A stretch of DNA of 64,000 nt from NCBI GenBank assembly GCA_022432975.1, contig CM039510.1:31217023-31281022 (forward strand), read 5' to 3'. The notes beneath the pieces were generated by a model. That model did not search any database. It was not told where the DNA came from and saw only the letters and a list, made by a program, of their open reading frames with translations. This DNA is from Begonia masoniana. Lineage: Eukaryota > Streptophyta > Magnoliopsida > Cucurbitales > Begoniaceae. This document shows, piece after piece, positions 35,760 to 48,296 of this stretch. Position numbers and translations under genes: made by a program. Position 1 is the first letter of the stretch. Each line of letters starts with the position of its first letter.

Positions 35760-36095
35760 TCCAACTTTATTAGCCAACATGTCATTAAAACCTGTTGCCG
35801 TTATTCATAGGACATATGGGGACCGTCACGTTAGAAATCTGTCGGCTCTAGATGATTTCATTACTTTTATTGATGATCATACAAAAAAATATGGACATAG
35901 TGACACTATGGGGACCGATATACGGTTATAAATCTGTCCCCCCCCCCCCGGCCCAAACACCCGTCTCGATGACTCACCTTACTCCTTTAATTGATGATCA
36001 TACAAAAAACATATGGATTACCTCTTTTCAAAGGAAAAATATGAGGTGTTGAAACTTTCAAAAATAAACTCTATGATTAAAACTTAATTTCAGTC
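35760..36095 (+). pseudogene. Ty1/copia integrase relic, partly duplicated
   Basis: Two related reads of the integrase core occur. The first is FITFIDDHTKK near 35850-35890. The second is TPLIDDHTKNIWITSFQRKN near 35980-36040, followed by shifted frames. A run of C at 35938-35949 separates them. The upstream segment near 35780-35840 resembles the region before the first catalytic aspartate. It is heavily decayed. Confidence 0.45.
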
Positions 36096-37088
36096 TCAAT
36101 TCAAGTTTGAGAAACTGATAATTAAAGGAGAAACCCGTAAAAACAATCCCATAAAGAATTTTGCCACCATTCGAGAGAATTTTTTCTTCTGATAAAATTG
36201 TGAAAATTCTGGAATGATTTCACTTATTATATAATTTAGAAAATCAGAATACAATGGTGTTTCATCAATTCTCAGCAATTGTTAATCAAGAAAAGATTAT
36301 TGAATAGACCTTCTTATGTTATTCACTTCTTGCTCTATCCTAGATAGATGAACTGCCACTTGGCTCTCACACCCCTTTCGGTCTCTTATTTCTAAATCAA
36401 ATTCTTAGAATAGTAAAATCCAATGAATTAGTCTCGGTTTTGCATCTTTCTTGGTCATCGGATATTTATTACCGGAATGATTTGTATAAACCACAACTTT
36501 GGTTCCAATCACGTATCATCTGAAGTCAAAAGCGTAGACTACAACTAGAAGTTCCTTTTTGTAGTTGTATAGTTCAACTATGCGTCTAAGAGGGTCTTGC
36601 TGGCTTAATATATAGAATGGAAGACTTGCTCTTTCCTTTGTCCTAAGAACAACTCGAAGAATAATCACAGGAGCTGTTACGAGCTTTTCTTTCAATTACT
36701 TAAAAGCTCTGTTGTGTGCATCATCAAATTTAGACACTACATTGTTTTCTAATAGTGAGCATAAATGTTTAGTAACTTTTGAAGAATCCTTAATGAACAT
36801 TCAAAATAACTTGTATGTCCAAAAAACCTTCTAATACCTCTAACCATTGTGGGTGGCAGAACTTTTTCAATAACTTCAATCTTTGCCCTATCTACCTCAA
36901 TACCCTTTCTCTAAAAATCTATGACCTAGCACAATACCTTTTATTACCATGAAATGACATTTTTCCTAGTGAAAAACTAGGTTAGTGTCCATACAATGCT
37001 GCAACTTTTTTTTCCAAATTTTCTAAACATCATTGAAAGGAATTTCTCAACACTGAAAAATCATCCATAAAAAATCTCCAAAATTTTC

Positions 37089-37265
37089 TGTAAGGACCCC
37101 CAGCACTCACAGCTGAGCTCGGAGCCCATGGACGCATCGCCATCAACCCTACCCTCACTCATGAACTTCTCCTTCCTGGAAAGGAGTTTTATGCCTCCCC
37201 AGTTATTCGAACCCAGGCCTCCAGGCAACATATGCCAAAGGTTCACATCACTGGTACCACTTGGG
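37089..37265 (-). mobile_element. tRNA-derived SINE, copy 1
   Basis: On the minus strand it carries a tRNA-like head with a box B resembling GGTTCGAATAAC, then the shared body (CATAAAACTCC, GAGTGAGGG, GTGCTGGGGGTCCTTACA). It faces copy 2 head to head. Confidence 0.7.
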
Positions 37266-37449
37266 CTAGTGGCTCAAGTGGTACCAGTGATGTGAACCTT
37301 TGGCATATGTTGCTTGGAGACCTAGGTTCGAATCACTTAAGAGGCATAAAACTCCTTGCTAGGAAGGAGAAGTTCATGAGTGAGGGTCGGGCTGATGGCG
37401 GTGCGTCCGCGGGCTCTGAGCCTAGTCGTGAGTGCTGGGGGTCATTACA
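37266..37449 (+). mobile_element. tRNA-derived SINE, copy 2
   Basis: Box A, TGGCTCAAGTGG, is at 37270-37281 and box B, GGTTCGAATC, at 37325-37334. These are Pol III promoter elements of tRNA type. The body is shared with copies 1 and 3, and it ends GGGGGTCATTACA. Together with copy 1 it makes a long palindrome centred near 37266. Confidence 0.75.
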
Positions 37450-37465
37450 AAAAAGACACCTTTTT

Positions 37466-37603
37466 TGTTATGACCCCCAGCACTCATGGCTGGGCATGGA
37501 GCCTGCGGACGCACCGCCATTCACCCGACCCTCACTCATGAACTTCTCCTTCCTGGCAAGGAGTTTTATGCCTCCCCAGTGATTCGAACCCATGCCTCCA
37601 TAT
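37466..37603 (-). mobile_element. tRNA-derived SINE, copy 3, truncated head
   Basis: A third copy in minus orientation starts TGTTATGACCCCC on the plus strand and stops just past the box B region (GGTTCGAATCAC on the minus strand) near 37603. There the Athila RT frame resumes. It is separated from copy 2 by only 16 bp. Confidence 0.7.
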
Positions 37604-38891
37604 TTGAGAAAATAGCCTTCATACATATTTGGAAAGTAGCTGGAGCATTGCAAATTGCGAACGACATTCTCCTAAAAGCAAAGGTTCCATATGGGTAAGT
37701 TAAGGTTGTCTTCTCTTGATCATCGGGTGCAAAATTTATCCGATTGTAGCTTGAGTAGCCTTCTAAGAAACAATAGTATTCATTTCTCGCCAACCTATCA
37801 AGCATTTGATCCAAAAAAGGAAGAGGAAAGTGATTCTTTCTTGTCATTTTATTGAGCTTCTTGTAATCCATACATAATCGCCAACCAACTAATGTTCGAG
37901 TTTGAATTAACTCATTTTTATCATTCGAGACTCTATGATCCCATCTTTGTTAAGTACACACTGCACATGGCTAACTCACGAACCGTCAGATATAGGATAG
38001 AAAATTCCTACATGTAACCACTTTATAACTTCTTGTTTCACCACTTCCTTCATAATCGAGTTTAAGCGCCTTTGTTGTTCAACAGACATACTATAATCTT
38101 ATTCCAATAATAGTTTATGCATGCATATGCTTGAGCTAATACCTTTTATGTCGGCTATGGTCCATGCAAAAGCTCCTTTGTATTTCTTTAAAACATCCAT
38201 TAGTTCATCTTCTTGTGTAGAACTTAACGCTACCGAAATGATTACTAGAAAAGTGTTAGTAAGGCTTAAAAAAACATACTTTAAATGGTTGGGAAATTCT
38301 TTTTGTTCTAGCTTGGGTGGTTCTTCAATGGATGTTTTGATATTTTTAACACTTCATTAGTTCTGCCCAAATCCTCAAATTTGCTACTCCTTTTGCAAAT
38401 TTGTTCTTCTACTATATATTTTGCAGCATCAGCATGTTCTTTATATAACCCAACATTTATTATTAAGAAATAGTCCTTAGCTTTAGCAGGGAACTTCATA
38501 GCTTTTAACACATTAAAAGTTACTTGTTGATCATATACCCTCGTGGTAAGTTTTCTTTTTTGTACGTCAATTAAAGTGCGTGCAGTGGCTAGCCTCATAA
38601 TCCAAAATGATAAAATATGCTAGGAAGATAAATTTGTCTACTTTTACCAAAACATTCTCAATTTTTCCTTCACTGTGAGCTAGAGATCAGTCAGCTAGTT
38701 GTAACGTAACTATGGTAGGTCTCACTTGTCTGATTCCCAGCTTCTGAAAGATCGACATTGGCATAAGGTTGACACTTGCTTCCAGATGGCAAAGAGCTTT
38801 ATCGATATATTGATCACCAATCATGCATGGTATAGTGAAGCTTCTTCGATCTTTAAGCTTTGGTGGAAACTTATTTTGTAAGATGTAGCTG

Positions 38892-40948
38892 TGTAACGCC
38901 CCGAGTTTTCTTAACCCGGTTCGCTACCCACAAACCTGAACATAACTAGGAAATTTTGGACCAAATTTAAAACTTCGCTCGAAAGTCAAATTTGAACGTT
39001 TGCTAAAAACATAAAACTTGCAGCGAAAAATCTTTGAGCAAAGAAAAGTTAAGCAAAACTATAAAACAGTGTTCGAATAATCAGTTAAAATATTAAGAAT
39101 TAATTTGGACAAAAGAGATGAAGGCTTAAGCGTAAAATACTCAAAATTCGTAAAAAGTCAAACGTATCTGCCGCTAAACAAGGTCAACACAAAAAAACAG
39201 AAATAAACTGAAGACTTCCATCGATGACGTCAGCCGAAAGAATCACTCTTCCAACTTCAGCCGATCGCAAAACGACAAGTTTTGCTACTCGCATCTACCG
39301 ATGATGTCAGCCAGATGAATCATCCATCCAACCTCTGCCGATCACAAAACGACAACTATACTTACTCACATCTTCCGGTAGATAAAATACTCGACATCAT
39401 CCGGTTACAAAACGACAAAAGACTTTTACCTTCATCATCCGATGGATAAATTACTCGACATCATCCGGTTACAAAACGACAAATTTTCTACTTATATCTT
39501 CCGATGGCTTCCACTGAAGACATCATCCGATGACTTTACTGAAGACATCATCCGATGGCTTTACTGAAGACATCTTCCGATAGACAACAGAACAACAACT
39601 CTATATAGCAGCTTATCGAGCATTTTCTCTCTACACAAAGAAAGCTCTGACTACCAAAAGAATTTGAGTATTTTACTAAAAATCATTCAAAACTATTTAA
39701 ATCCGTGTATTACTCCAAACTTTAGTAAACACCACTATTAAATCCAACAGAGTATCATTATCAGAAAAGTCTCAAATTGAATTCAAACATCAAAACTACC
39801 ACTGTCATAGAAACTCACAACATGCTTAAATTGAATCATAGTTCACTAAACCTTCTCATCCACTGACACCAGTTAAACCGCCTCATCAGTTGCCAGATTG
39901 TTACATAGATGCACTCCTCCAACCAGACTAGTCCTCAGTAAACTCAGTGAACACACCTGCTGTCACTTCTTCACCTACATCACAAAACTCATCTATTAGC
40001 CTAATGCTAAGTAAGTAAAGCAATAATGAAATGAAATGCTGAAACATAAATTCCTAAATATGCAGTTTCTACTTTCTCATCTCAGTTGCATATGCATTCG
40101 TTTCTGATCTGATCCCCCTGTGAAATTGGGAGTTGTATCACTTCTCCCAAAGTCATACATCCTCTCTCTTGATAAGGGGCGGATTAGTTCCATTAACAAA
40201 CTGTTCAGATCCCCCTGTGAAATTGGGAGTTGGATCACTTCTCCCAAAGTCATACATCCTCTCTCTTGATTAAGGGGCGGATTAGTTCCCTTAACAACTG
40301 TTACAGTATGTCCATTCCTTACCATGCCATTTCATGTAAATTCATTTTCGCATACTTTCAAAATATGATGCAAGACATAAAACACATTCAAGCAACACAA
40401 TCCTACTGTTTTGTGATGTAGGCCCGAAGGCACACGCATACTTTACTTACCTGGCTCTCCTTGAAATCGTTCGGCTGTAAGCTACTTAGAAGCTCGCTCA
40501 CCTAAGTTCATAACAGAACATCAATCAAACCTTCACTAAACTTTACCAAAAATTAACCAGAAAAACAAGGAAACCAGTTTGGAATTCTACTGCTTGCACA
40601 TTCCCATTTATCCCCAAAAACCCGAACCTACTCTCATCTACAGCATCCTTGAAATCCTCACATTGTACTCCCTCAGTTATCTAACTGCTAAAACACAAGA
40701 GAATGAGGAAAAACATACCTAAGTTGAAAGAGAATCGAGCAAGGAAAATCGCTTAGAGAGCTCTGCTGCTTGAACTGAAAACCCGAAGAGGGAAAGTATG
40801 AAATGGTGGTGGCTACAGTGCATTAAACCCAACCCTCTTTCCTTAAATAGGTTATCTACTTAAAATTTCTAATTACCCTTATGCCCTTGCCTAGTCATCC
40901 ATTAATTTAAAAGAATAGAGAATTAGTTTGATAAAACCGGGTGTTACA
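38892..40948 (-). repeat. 3' LTR of Tekay-like element 2
   Basis: It is 2057 bp. It carries a minisatellite at 39300-39570 with units containing CGACATCATCCGGTTAC, and a tandem duplication at 40106-40295 (two units around GTGAAATTGGGAGTT). Donor-like ACTTAC is at 40445-40450 and the acceptor-like site at 39975-39976, both on the minus strand. Confidence 0.92.
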
Positions 40949-40961
40949 ATCTACCCTCCTT
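40949..40961 (-). other. Polypurine tract of Tekay-like element 2
   Basis: The minus strand reads AAGGAGGGTAGAT directly before TGTAACACCC of the 3' LTR. Confidence 0.7.
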
Positions 40962-40983
40962 AAAAGAATTTTTTCCTCAAAAT

Positions 40984-43949
40984 TCAGTACCTGAATAATT
41001 TTGGATGTTGGTCCATCATGTCTTGCTGACGTTCCCAGGTTGTCTCCTCTATGTTCTGGTTATGCCATAAGACTTTCACTAAGGGAACCTCTTTGTTGTG
41101 CAATACCTTCACTGCATAGTCCAGGATCCTTACTGGTTTCTCCTCATAGGTAAGGGCAGGATGAACTTCAATGCCTTGTTGCTCCACAACTTGATATGGA
41201 TCCCTTATGCACTTCTTCAACATAGAAACATGGAACACACTATGGATTCCTTACATAGAGATGAATAGCTGTAAATCGTAAGCTGCCTTCCCGATCCTTT
41301 TTAAGATTGAAAAGGATCCAATAAATCTGGGGTTCAACTTGCCTCTCTTTCCAAACCTCACAACTCCTTTAAATGGTGATACCTTGAGGAAAACTTCATC
41401 ACCTACTTCAAACTCTAGTTCTCTGCGTCTTCTGTCGGCATAACTTTTCTGCCGGCTTTGAGCTGTTAAGATCCTCTGGCGGATGAGGACAACCTTCTCA
41501 ACAGTTTGTTGCACAATGTTAGGACCAAGCAACTGTGCTTCACCAACTTCGTCCCAGTACAAAGGAGATCCGCACTTTCGTCCATACAGTGCTTCATACG
41601 GTGCCATACCGATAGTTGCCTGAAAACTGTTATTATAAGAGAATTCTACTAAGGATAGATACTTGCTCCAAGAACCTTGAAAATCCAATATGCATGCACG
41701 AAGCATGTCCTCTAATATTTGGATGGTTCTTTCGGACTGTCCATCTGTTTGAGGGTGAAAGGCTGTGCTAAAGTTGAGCTGTGTACCCATAGCCTGGTGC
41801 AAACTCTTCCAAAACTTAGATGTAAATCTAGAATCGCGGTCTGAAACTATGGTATTTGGGACTCCATGTAACCTAATAATTTCTTGCACATACAATTCAG
41901 CAAGTTGATCCATCGAGTAAGTCACCTTTATTGGTAGGAAATGAGCTGATTTGGTTAATCGATCAACTATTACCCAGATTGCATCATGTCCTTTTGCTGT
42001 TCTAGGCAATCCCACAACAAAGTCCATCATTATTTGTTCCCATTTTCATTCAAGAACTGGCAAAGGTTGCAATGCTCCTGAGGGTCTCTGATGCTCAACT
42101 TTAATTTGCTGACAACACAAGCATGATCCTACATACTCTGCCACACACCTTTTTATACCCGGCCAGCAATAATGTTGTTTGAGGTCCTTGTACATCTTTG
42201 TACTCCCAGGGTGAACAGAGAGCCTGGAAGAATGTGCTTCAGAAAGAATCTCATCACGAAGTTCTTTAACGGCAGAGACAAACCATCTATTTCTAAACTT
42301 AAGAATTCCATCAGCAGAATAGTTAAAATCTGTTTTGTCCGTAGAATTCATGCTTAACTTGTACTTATTACACTCGTCATCATTCGTCTGAGCTTCCTTT
42401 ATTTTCTCCAGAATAGTAGGCTTTAAGGTTATGGCTGAAAGTATAGCTGATACACTGGATACTGCTTCTAGATTAAAACTTTGGACTTCTGACTCTAAGG
42501 CTAATGACATGTTGAAAACCATAGTTGGGGTTGGTGTTGTTACTCTACTCAAGGCATCTGCCACAACATTTGCTTTGCTGGGATGGTATTTAATCTCAAA
42601 ATCATAATCCTTTACAAATTCCAACCATCGACGCTGCCTCATATTCAATTCCTTCTGTGTGAAAATATACTTCAGGCTCTTGTGATCTGAAAATATCTCG
42701 CAAGATTGTCCATACAAGTAATGTCTCCAAATTTTAAGTGCGAACACCATTGCAGCTAATTCCAAGTCATATGTGGGGTAATTCTTCTCATGTACTTTCA
42801 ACTGTCTAGAGGCATAAACTATTACCTTACCATCTTGCATCAACACACATCCAAGACCAATTTTGGAAGCGTCACAATAAATGCTAAATTTACCATCTTC
42901 AACTGGAAGGGTTAATATTGGGGCATCGGTCAATTTCCGTTTCAAGGTCTGAAAACTATGCTCACATTCATCAGTCCATATATACTTCACACTTTTCCTT
43001 GTTAACTTAGTAAGGGGTGTAACAATCTTCAAAAATCCTTCAATTAACTTTCTATAATATCCTGCAAGTCCAAGAAAACTCCTAATTTCTGTAGCATTCG
43101 TTGGTTGAGGCCATTTCTTAACTGCCTGAATCTTGGCTGGATCAACAGATATTCCATCACCAGAGATAACATGTCCTAAAAAGTGAACTTGGTCCAATAA
43201 AAACTCACACTTAGAAAACTTGGCATAAAGTTAGTGCTGTCTAAGTACTCCTAACACCAAACTCAAATGTCTTGCATGCTCGTCCTTAGCACGTGAATAG
43301 ATTAGAATGTCGTCTATAAACACAATGACAAACTTGTCCAAAACTCATGAAACACTCTATTCATAAGATCCATGAAGGCTGCCGGTGCATTAGTCAATCC
43401 AAAGGACATAAACAAAAACTCATAATGTCCGTACCTTGTGCGAAAGGCAGTCTTAGGGATATCTTCATATTTAACCTTCAACTGGTAATAACCGGACCTA
43501 AGGTCAATCTTAGAGAAAACTCTTGCACCATTAAGTTAGTCGAATAGATCGTTTATCCTCGGCAATGGAAACTTATTCTTAACAGTTAGTTTATTTAGTT
43601 TTCGATAATCAATGCACATTCGCATCGATCATCCTTCTTTTTGACAAAAAGGACAGGTGCTCCACACGGTGAAAAGCTAGGGCGTATGAACCCTTTCTCC
43701 AATAAATCCTCCAACTGTTTCTTTAATTCCTTAAGTTATGTTGGTGCTAATCTATATGGATTCTTGGACACAGGCTTGGCGCCAGGGTAAACATCTACAA
43801 CAAATTCAATTTCCCTATCTGGTGGCAAGCTAGAAAGGTCATCTAGAAACACTTCTGGAAAATCTTGGACAACTAAGACATTTTGGGGAGTTGCTTTTCC
43901 TACTAGTTGTGTATCCAAAACACTAGCTAAGAAGCACAAATACTCTCCA
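40984..43949 (-). pseudogene. Tekay-like element 2 pol: RT, RNase H, integrase, chromodomain
   Basis: RT begins FPEVFLDDLSSLPPDREIEF near 43850, has a TAA near 43736 and several frame changes between 43640 and 43230, including the FIDDILIYS active-site region. From 43197 to 42046 one long frame holds RNase H ([26 protein letters not shown]) and the integrase zinc region ([12 protein letters not shown]). A TGA at 42046-42048 replaces a tryptophan. Next comes the integrase core ([15 protein letters not shown], then [11 protein letters not shown]). After a stop near 41251 the chromodomain-type tail follows (LVKVLWHNQNIEETTWE), ending at 40984. Only the RT part is badly damaged. Confidence 0.92.
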
Positions 43950-45059
43950 TGTAACACCCGACATTTTCAGCCAAGTGATTTTCTTAACGGAATTAACTGT
44001 CACCTTTACTGTTAATCTTTAATTCAAATTTTAATGCCTAAGTTTATTTGTTTCCTATTTGTGTGATGGCAGAACCGTAATTAAGAGGGATTTTATTTGG
44101 TATAAAAAAAGAAAATGGAAACCTTAAACCTCACTTAAACCTCACGGTAGCCGACATTCCCTCTCTGCGATTCCTCATTCTTCCGAGCTCTCCATCTCTC
44201 TGCCAGCGACTCCCTCTCATCGACGACTGATCCTTCAGCTTTCACTCCGTTAACCCGCGCTTTAGGTAAGGTTCTAACAATGTAGTTACTGGTTAGCTAC
44301 TTCGAACTCTTTTTTTTAGTTAAAATGTGAAGTTCGGTTTCTTCAATGACAGAGAGATAATAGTAACATTTGTTAATCTGAGCTTAGTAATGACATTTCT
44401 GTTTCGTATCTGAACATTTAGATAACCGGCTGGGTTTAGTTGCTAGGTTGAATCTGGCCGTTTAGATTTCGAGTATTTAAATATGCACAGAGTGCTTGAC
44501 TAAGGGGTTCAGGAATATAGACATATGTATTTAGACGATAGATTTTAGGATGGATTCCTGATTAGAACTTTTAGGGTTTTGTTTTAACTACTGTAATGTG
44601 AAATGTTCTAGGTGAAGAAGTTTGAAGAAAAGAAGTTCAAGTTGCTAAGGAAACCAGGTAAGTGAATGTGTAGGATTCCCGGCCATTAGGGCCCTACATC
44701 ACAAGGATGCTAGGTAGAAACTGATACGATGACTAGAAGTTATTTAATCTATTGTCTGTTACTTATGCTGATGTTTGACTTAATGACATGATTTCACGCC
44801 GGATGAATGCACTATTCTGTAGCTTGATGAATTAAGAGTTCTCATGTTCATGCATAATGAATGTTTTATGCATATGAAAATGTTTTAAGAGCATGTTTTC
44901 CTCATGAATAAGATAAGAATATAAAACTTATGCAACGTGAATTATGCGAGGGTTGGGGGCGGTTTGGCGTATGTCATTGTCCAAAAAGGAAGGACCATGA
45001 TTACGACCCGCAAGGGACTATGTACACTCTCACTGTCAACCCCCTTTATCGGCACAAAT

Positions 45060-45200
45060 CCTCTCTTAATTCACACAACCTGAATGAAGAATATGATTGA
45101 TGAATATGAATGAAGAATATGAATGATGAATATGAATGATGAGCATGAATGATGATTATGAACGATGAATATGAACGATGAACAAGAATGAAGACCTTGA
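45060..45200 (+). repeat. GAATATGAATGATGA simple repeat
   Basis: 12- to 15-bp units on the theme GAATGATGAATAT lie within the intron-like part of the solo LTR. Confidence 0.7.
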
Positions 45201-45779
45201 GTATGAATATGAATAAGAAAAGATTCATGAGCATTTGTTTCTTAAAATGGGCATTCATGCATACTTGTTAGTATTGCATTCCTTACTAAGCATTAGGCTT
45301 ATAGTTTAAACCTTATGGCATTCCTTACTAAGCATTAGGCTTATAGTTTAAACATTATGATGTAGGTGAAGATTTAGCAGGTGAGGATTCCAAATTCAGT
45401 GATGATGTCTAAAGGCTGGTTGCAGGATGGTGCTTAGGGTGGAAGACTATGGCTGGCAGGCGAATATGACCCGTAGTTAAGCTCATAATCTGTCAGTAAG
45501 ATTTATGATGAACTGATGTTTAAGTAGAATGAGATTTTCTCTAGAATACTGGATTCTGTGATTATCTAGTTTGGTTACCAAAACTTGGGGTGATTATATG
45601 AGTATAGAATGATCTGTTTTAATTGAGTCTTCCGCTCAAGTATCCTGAATGAGTCTATGATTCTTAATCGTTTGAGGTTTATGTCCATCAAGTTGAGATT
45701 TAGGTGAGTTGTGGTATTCTTTGTTGGATGGGTTTTTTGAGGATTGCAGTGTTTTACTGCTGAATGATAGAAGCTGGAT

Positions 45780-46195
45780 GAGTGTATCATCCGACTGACG
45801 TCATCGGCAGGAGTTGGATGATAGAAGTTGATTGATTGAACCTTCCGGCTGACGTCACCGGATGATGTCGAGTATTTTACTCACCGGATGATGTCGAGTA
45901 TTTTACTCACCGGATGATGTAGGTATTGTTTTGTCGTCTAGCAATCGGGCGATGTAGTGTATTTCAAATACCGGATGAGGAAGGTGTTTTGTCGTTTAGC
46001 CACCGGTAGATGTAGCGTATTTAGTACCGGATGAGGAAGGTCTTTTGTCGTTTAGCCACCGATAGATGTAGCATATTTAGTACCGGATGAGGAAGTGTCT
46101 TTATCGTTTAGCCACCGGTAGATGTAGCGTATTTAGTACCGGATGAGGAAGGTGTTTTGTCGTTTAGTGACCGGGCGAGGTTTAAAAGAGTCACG
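45780..46195 (+). repeat. LTR minisatellite with 56-bp units
   Basis: ACCGGATGAGGAAG recurs at about 45971, 46027, 46083 and 46139, a constant 56-bp step, with TTTTGTCGTTTAGCCACCGG between. A shorter CCGGATGATGTCGAG duplication precedes it. Confidence 0.88.
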
Positions 46196-46627
46196 TGTTT
46201 GACTCGTGTTCACCGGTAGATGCCCACTACCGGGCGAATTCAAATTAATCACGCGGGGTGCTTGGATACATCGGATGAAGAGCACCCTATCGGACGATGC
46301 ATGCTAACCCATGCAGTACGAATAGATCGACGTCGATTGATTGAAGGTCATTCTTTCCTTGCCCGATTATGTCATGGAACCGATAGCCGAACGTAGTCGC
46401 TCGATTCTGTGAGCTAGTGAGTTATCAGATTAATGAAAAAGTCGAGTCTTGGATGATTTAATTCCATCGGATGATATGTTGTCCATGAGTCAAGTTTTAA
46501 GTTCTATGTTCCCAAAAAAAAAAAAAAGAAATAATGCTAATAATGAACAAGGTGCAGAAAGTAAGAACTAAAACTTTAGGAAAGTCATGAATTACGTGGC
46601 GACTCCAACTGGGGTTGTTACACTCCA

Positions 46628-48141
46628 CATAAGGAAGGTCTAGTGTTAATAGAAGTCATCACAGACATTTCCTTACTCTTCCTTGAAACTTGAAAGGTAT
46701 GTTTCAAATTACCAGGGGGTTGGAAGCTAACTATTCCAGTCCTACAATCAATTGTGGCGTGGTGTTTAAACAACCAGTCCATTTCTAGGATTACATCAAA
46801 TCCCATTATATCCATAATAATAAGATCAGCAGGTAGACTTACGTTCCCTACTAACACATCACTGTCAAGCATCACTTGGTTAGAGTGCATGCGTTCACCA
46901 GAGGGTAATGCAACATTAAACACATGCATGGAAGGGGTAAACTGTACATCTAACTTAACAGCAAATGCAGATGCTATAAATGAATGTGTTGCACCAGAAT
47001 CTATTAAAGTAAAAGCAGGCACAGAGTTGATCAATATAGTACCTGACACAACAGCGGGCTGTTCCTCACCCGACTCCGTCATGGAGAATATTCTCGGTTT
47101 AATCATAGCAGAGCCACTCTTAGAAGTTGGGCAGTCTCTGCTAATGTGGCCGACCTTATTACAATTGTAGCATCTGGTGATTCTAGGCTTCGGGCATTCT
47201 TTGATCGTGTGTCCAACCTCCTCACAGTTGAAACACTTCCCAAAGCCCAATCTGCACTCGCCCGGGTGGTTCTTCAAACACTTAGGACACTGGGGAAATT
47301 TCCTAGCATTTTGTATTTTCCCTCCTGCTCCTTGACTATTCTGGCCTTCACTAGGCCTCTTCATTCATCTTTGCTGGTGTGGCTGGATAAACTTTTGTGG
47401 GACCTCTTTTGGTCCAGTATACTTCCTTTCAGCTTCTTCAACTTCTAGAGCAGTGGACACAACTTCACTGAATGTCAAGCCTTTAATACCACAAAATTTA
47501 ACTTCTCGGTAAATTTCTGGCTTCAGTCCATGCACAAATTTGAACACCTTATCCTCGTCCTTGTGAGCAAAATGTCCAGCAAACCTGGACAGGGACTCGA
47601 ACTGCCTACTATACTCGGCCACAGACCCTGTCTGCTTCAAGTTCAAAAAGTCCAACTTCTTCGCGGTCTGGACTGTGCTGTTAAAATACTTCTCATAGAA
47701 AATGTCCTTGAATTGCAACCAAGGCATCGCCAAAACATCAGTGGTGGTCTTTATTGTTTCCCACCAAAGTTGAGCTTCACCAGCCAAGTAAAATGTTGCC
47801 AACGTGACCTTGTCTCCTTCTCCAATGTTGGCGCACCTAAACATACTTTCAATCTTCCTAAGCCATCCTTCAGCAATAACTGGATCAGATGATTGTCCAT
47901 CAAACGTGGGTGGTCTTAGTCTCCGGAATCTATCTCCAGAATGTTCATTGCTAGAACCCGAGTTGGCACTTCCTTGTACTTCTCGGTTCAACAGTACTCC
48001 TAGTTGATCAGACTGTTGGCGCACTAAATCAGTTTGCTGACGCACTAAATCTGTCAGCTGCCTAATCACACTAGGCTCCTCTTCACCTCTCACATTTGGC
48101 ACTTCTCTTCGCACTCTAGGTCTCCCTGGGCGTCTGGCCAT
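46628..48141 (-). pseudogene. Tekay-like element 2 gag and protease, one stop
   Basis: Gag starts MARRPGRPRVRREVPNVRG at 48141. It has a glutamine-rich repeat (LVRQQTDLVRQQSDQL), the gag core (RLRPPTFDGQSSDPV, QLWWETIKTTTDV, FYEKYFNSTVQTAKK) and three zinc-binding clusters: CPKCLKNHPGEC, CFNCEEVGHTIKEC, CYNCNKVGHISRDC. Protease has FTLIDSGATHSFIA near 47000. A single in-frame TGA at 47365-47367 separates two otherwise continuous frames. The coding region then runs into the CTCCA site of the solo LTR. Confidence 0.93.
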
Positions 48142-48281
48142 TGAACTAAATTCCTGTACAGGGTTAATTACACTCTTAAATATCTATTAGCTAAGGTTAA
48201 CATAAACACTTACAGTTGTTGAAGTACTTCCATGCAACGATTGACACTGATGAGTAATCTTTTGAACAGTTTAACTGAATG

Positions 48282-48293
48282 TCTCTGATACCA
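48282..48293 (-). other. Primer binding site of Tekay-like element 2
   Basis: TGGTATCAGAGA on the minus strand lies three bases inside the 5' LTR end. Confidence 0.8.
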
Positions 48294-48296
48294 TAC

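Larger units (their letters stand above)
36100..38891 (-). pseudogene. Athila-like Ty3/gypsy pol relic (protease to integrase)
   Basis: Minus strand, right to left. A protease-region segment is like KALCHLEASVNLMPMSIFQK (38740-38860). Then come QQVTFNVLKAMKFP near 38500, RT (DYKKLNKMTRKNHFPLP ... YPYGTFAFRRMSFAICNAPATFQ, 37640-37871), RT palm and thumb (NWEKCHF-like, then GIEVDRAKIEVIEK, 36830-37080) and RNase H ([25 protein letters not shown], 36340-36620). Last is the stretch before integrase (PLYSDFLNYIISEI, 36160-36250). Many stops and frameshifts are present. RT is split by SINE copies. The left end of the gag side lies beyond the 38892-50416 insertion. Confidence 0.75.
43950..46622 (+). 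mobile_element. Solo LTR in pol of Tekay-like element 2
   Basis: It runs TGTAACACCCGAC...GGGGTTGTTACA, 2673 bp, with a perfect CTCCA duplication at 43945-43949 and 46623-46627 and no internal region. It shares short minisatellite motifs such as CCGGATGATGTCGAGTA with the host element's LTRs, so it may be a related subfamily in the opposite orientation. Donor CAG|GTAAGT is at 44655-44663 and the acceptor ends at 45365. The branch-like block TTACTAAGC occurs twice because of a 45-bp tandem duplication (45273-45360). Confidence 0.92.

Noticed and set aside
37270..37334. tRNA gene suggested by box A and box B
   Set aside because: Spacing and sequence do not form a cloverleaf; body and copies show a tRNA-derived SINE.
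40230..40421. 63-codon frame identical to one at 49698-49889
   Set aside because: Identity reflects the two LTRs of Tekay-like element 2, not a conserved gene.
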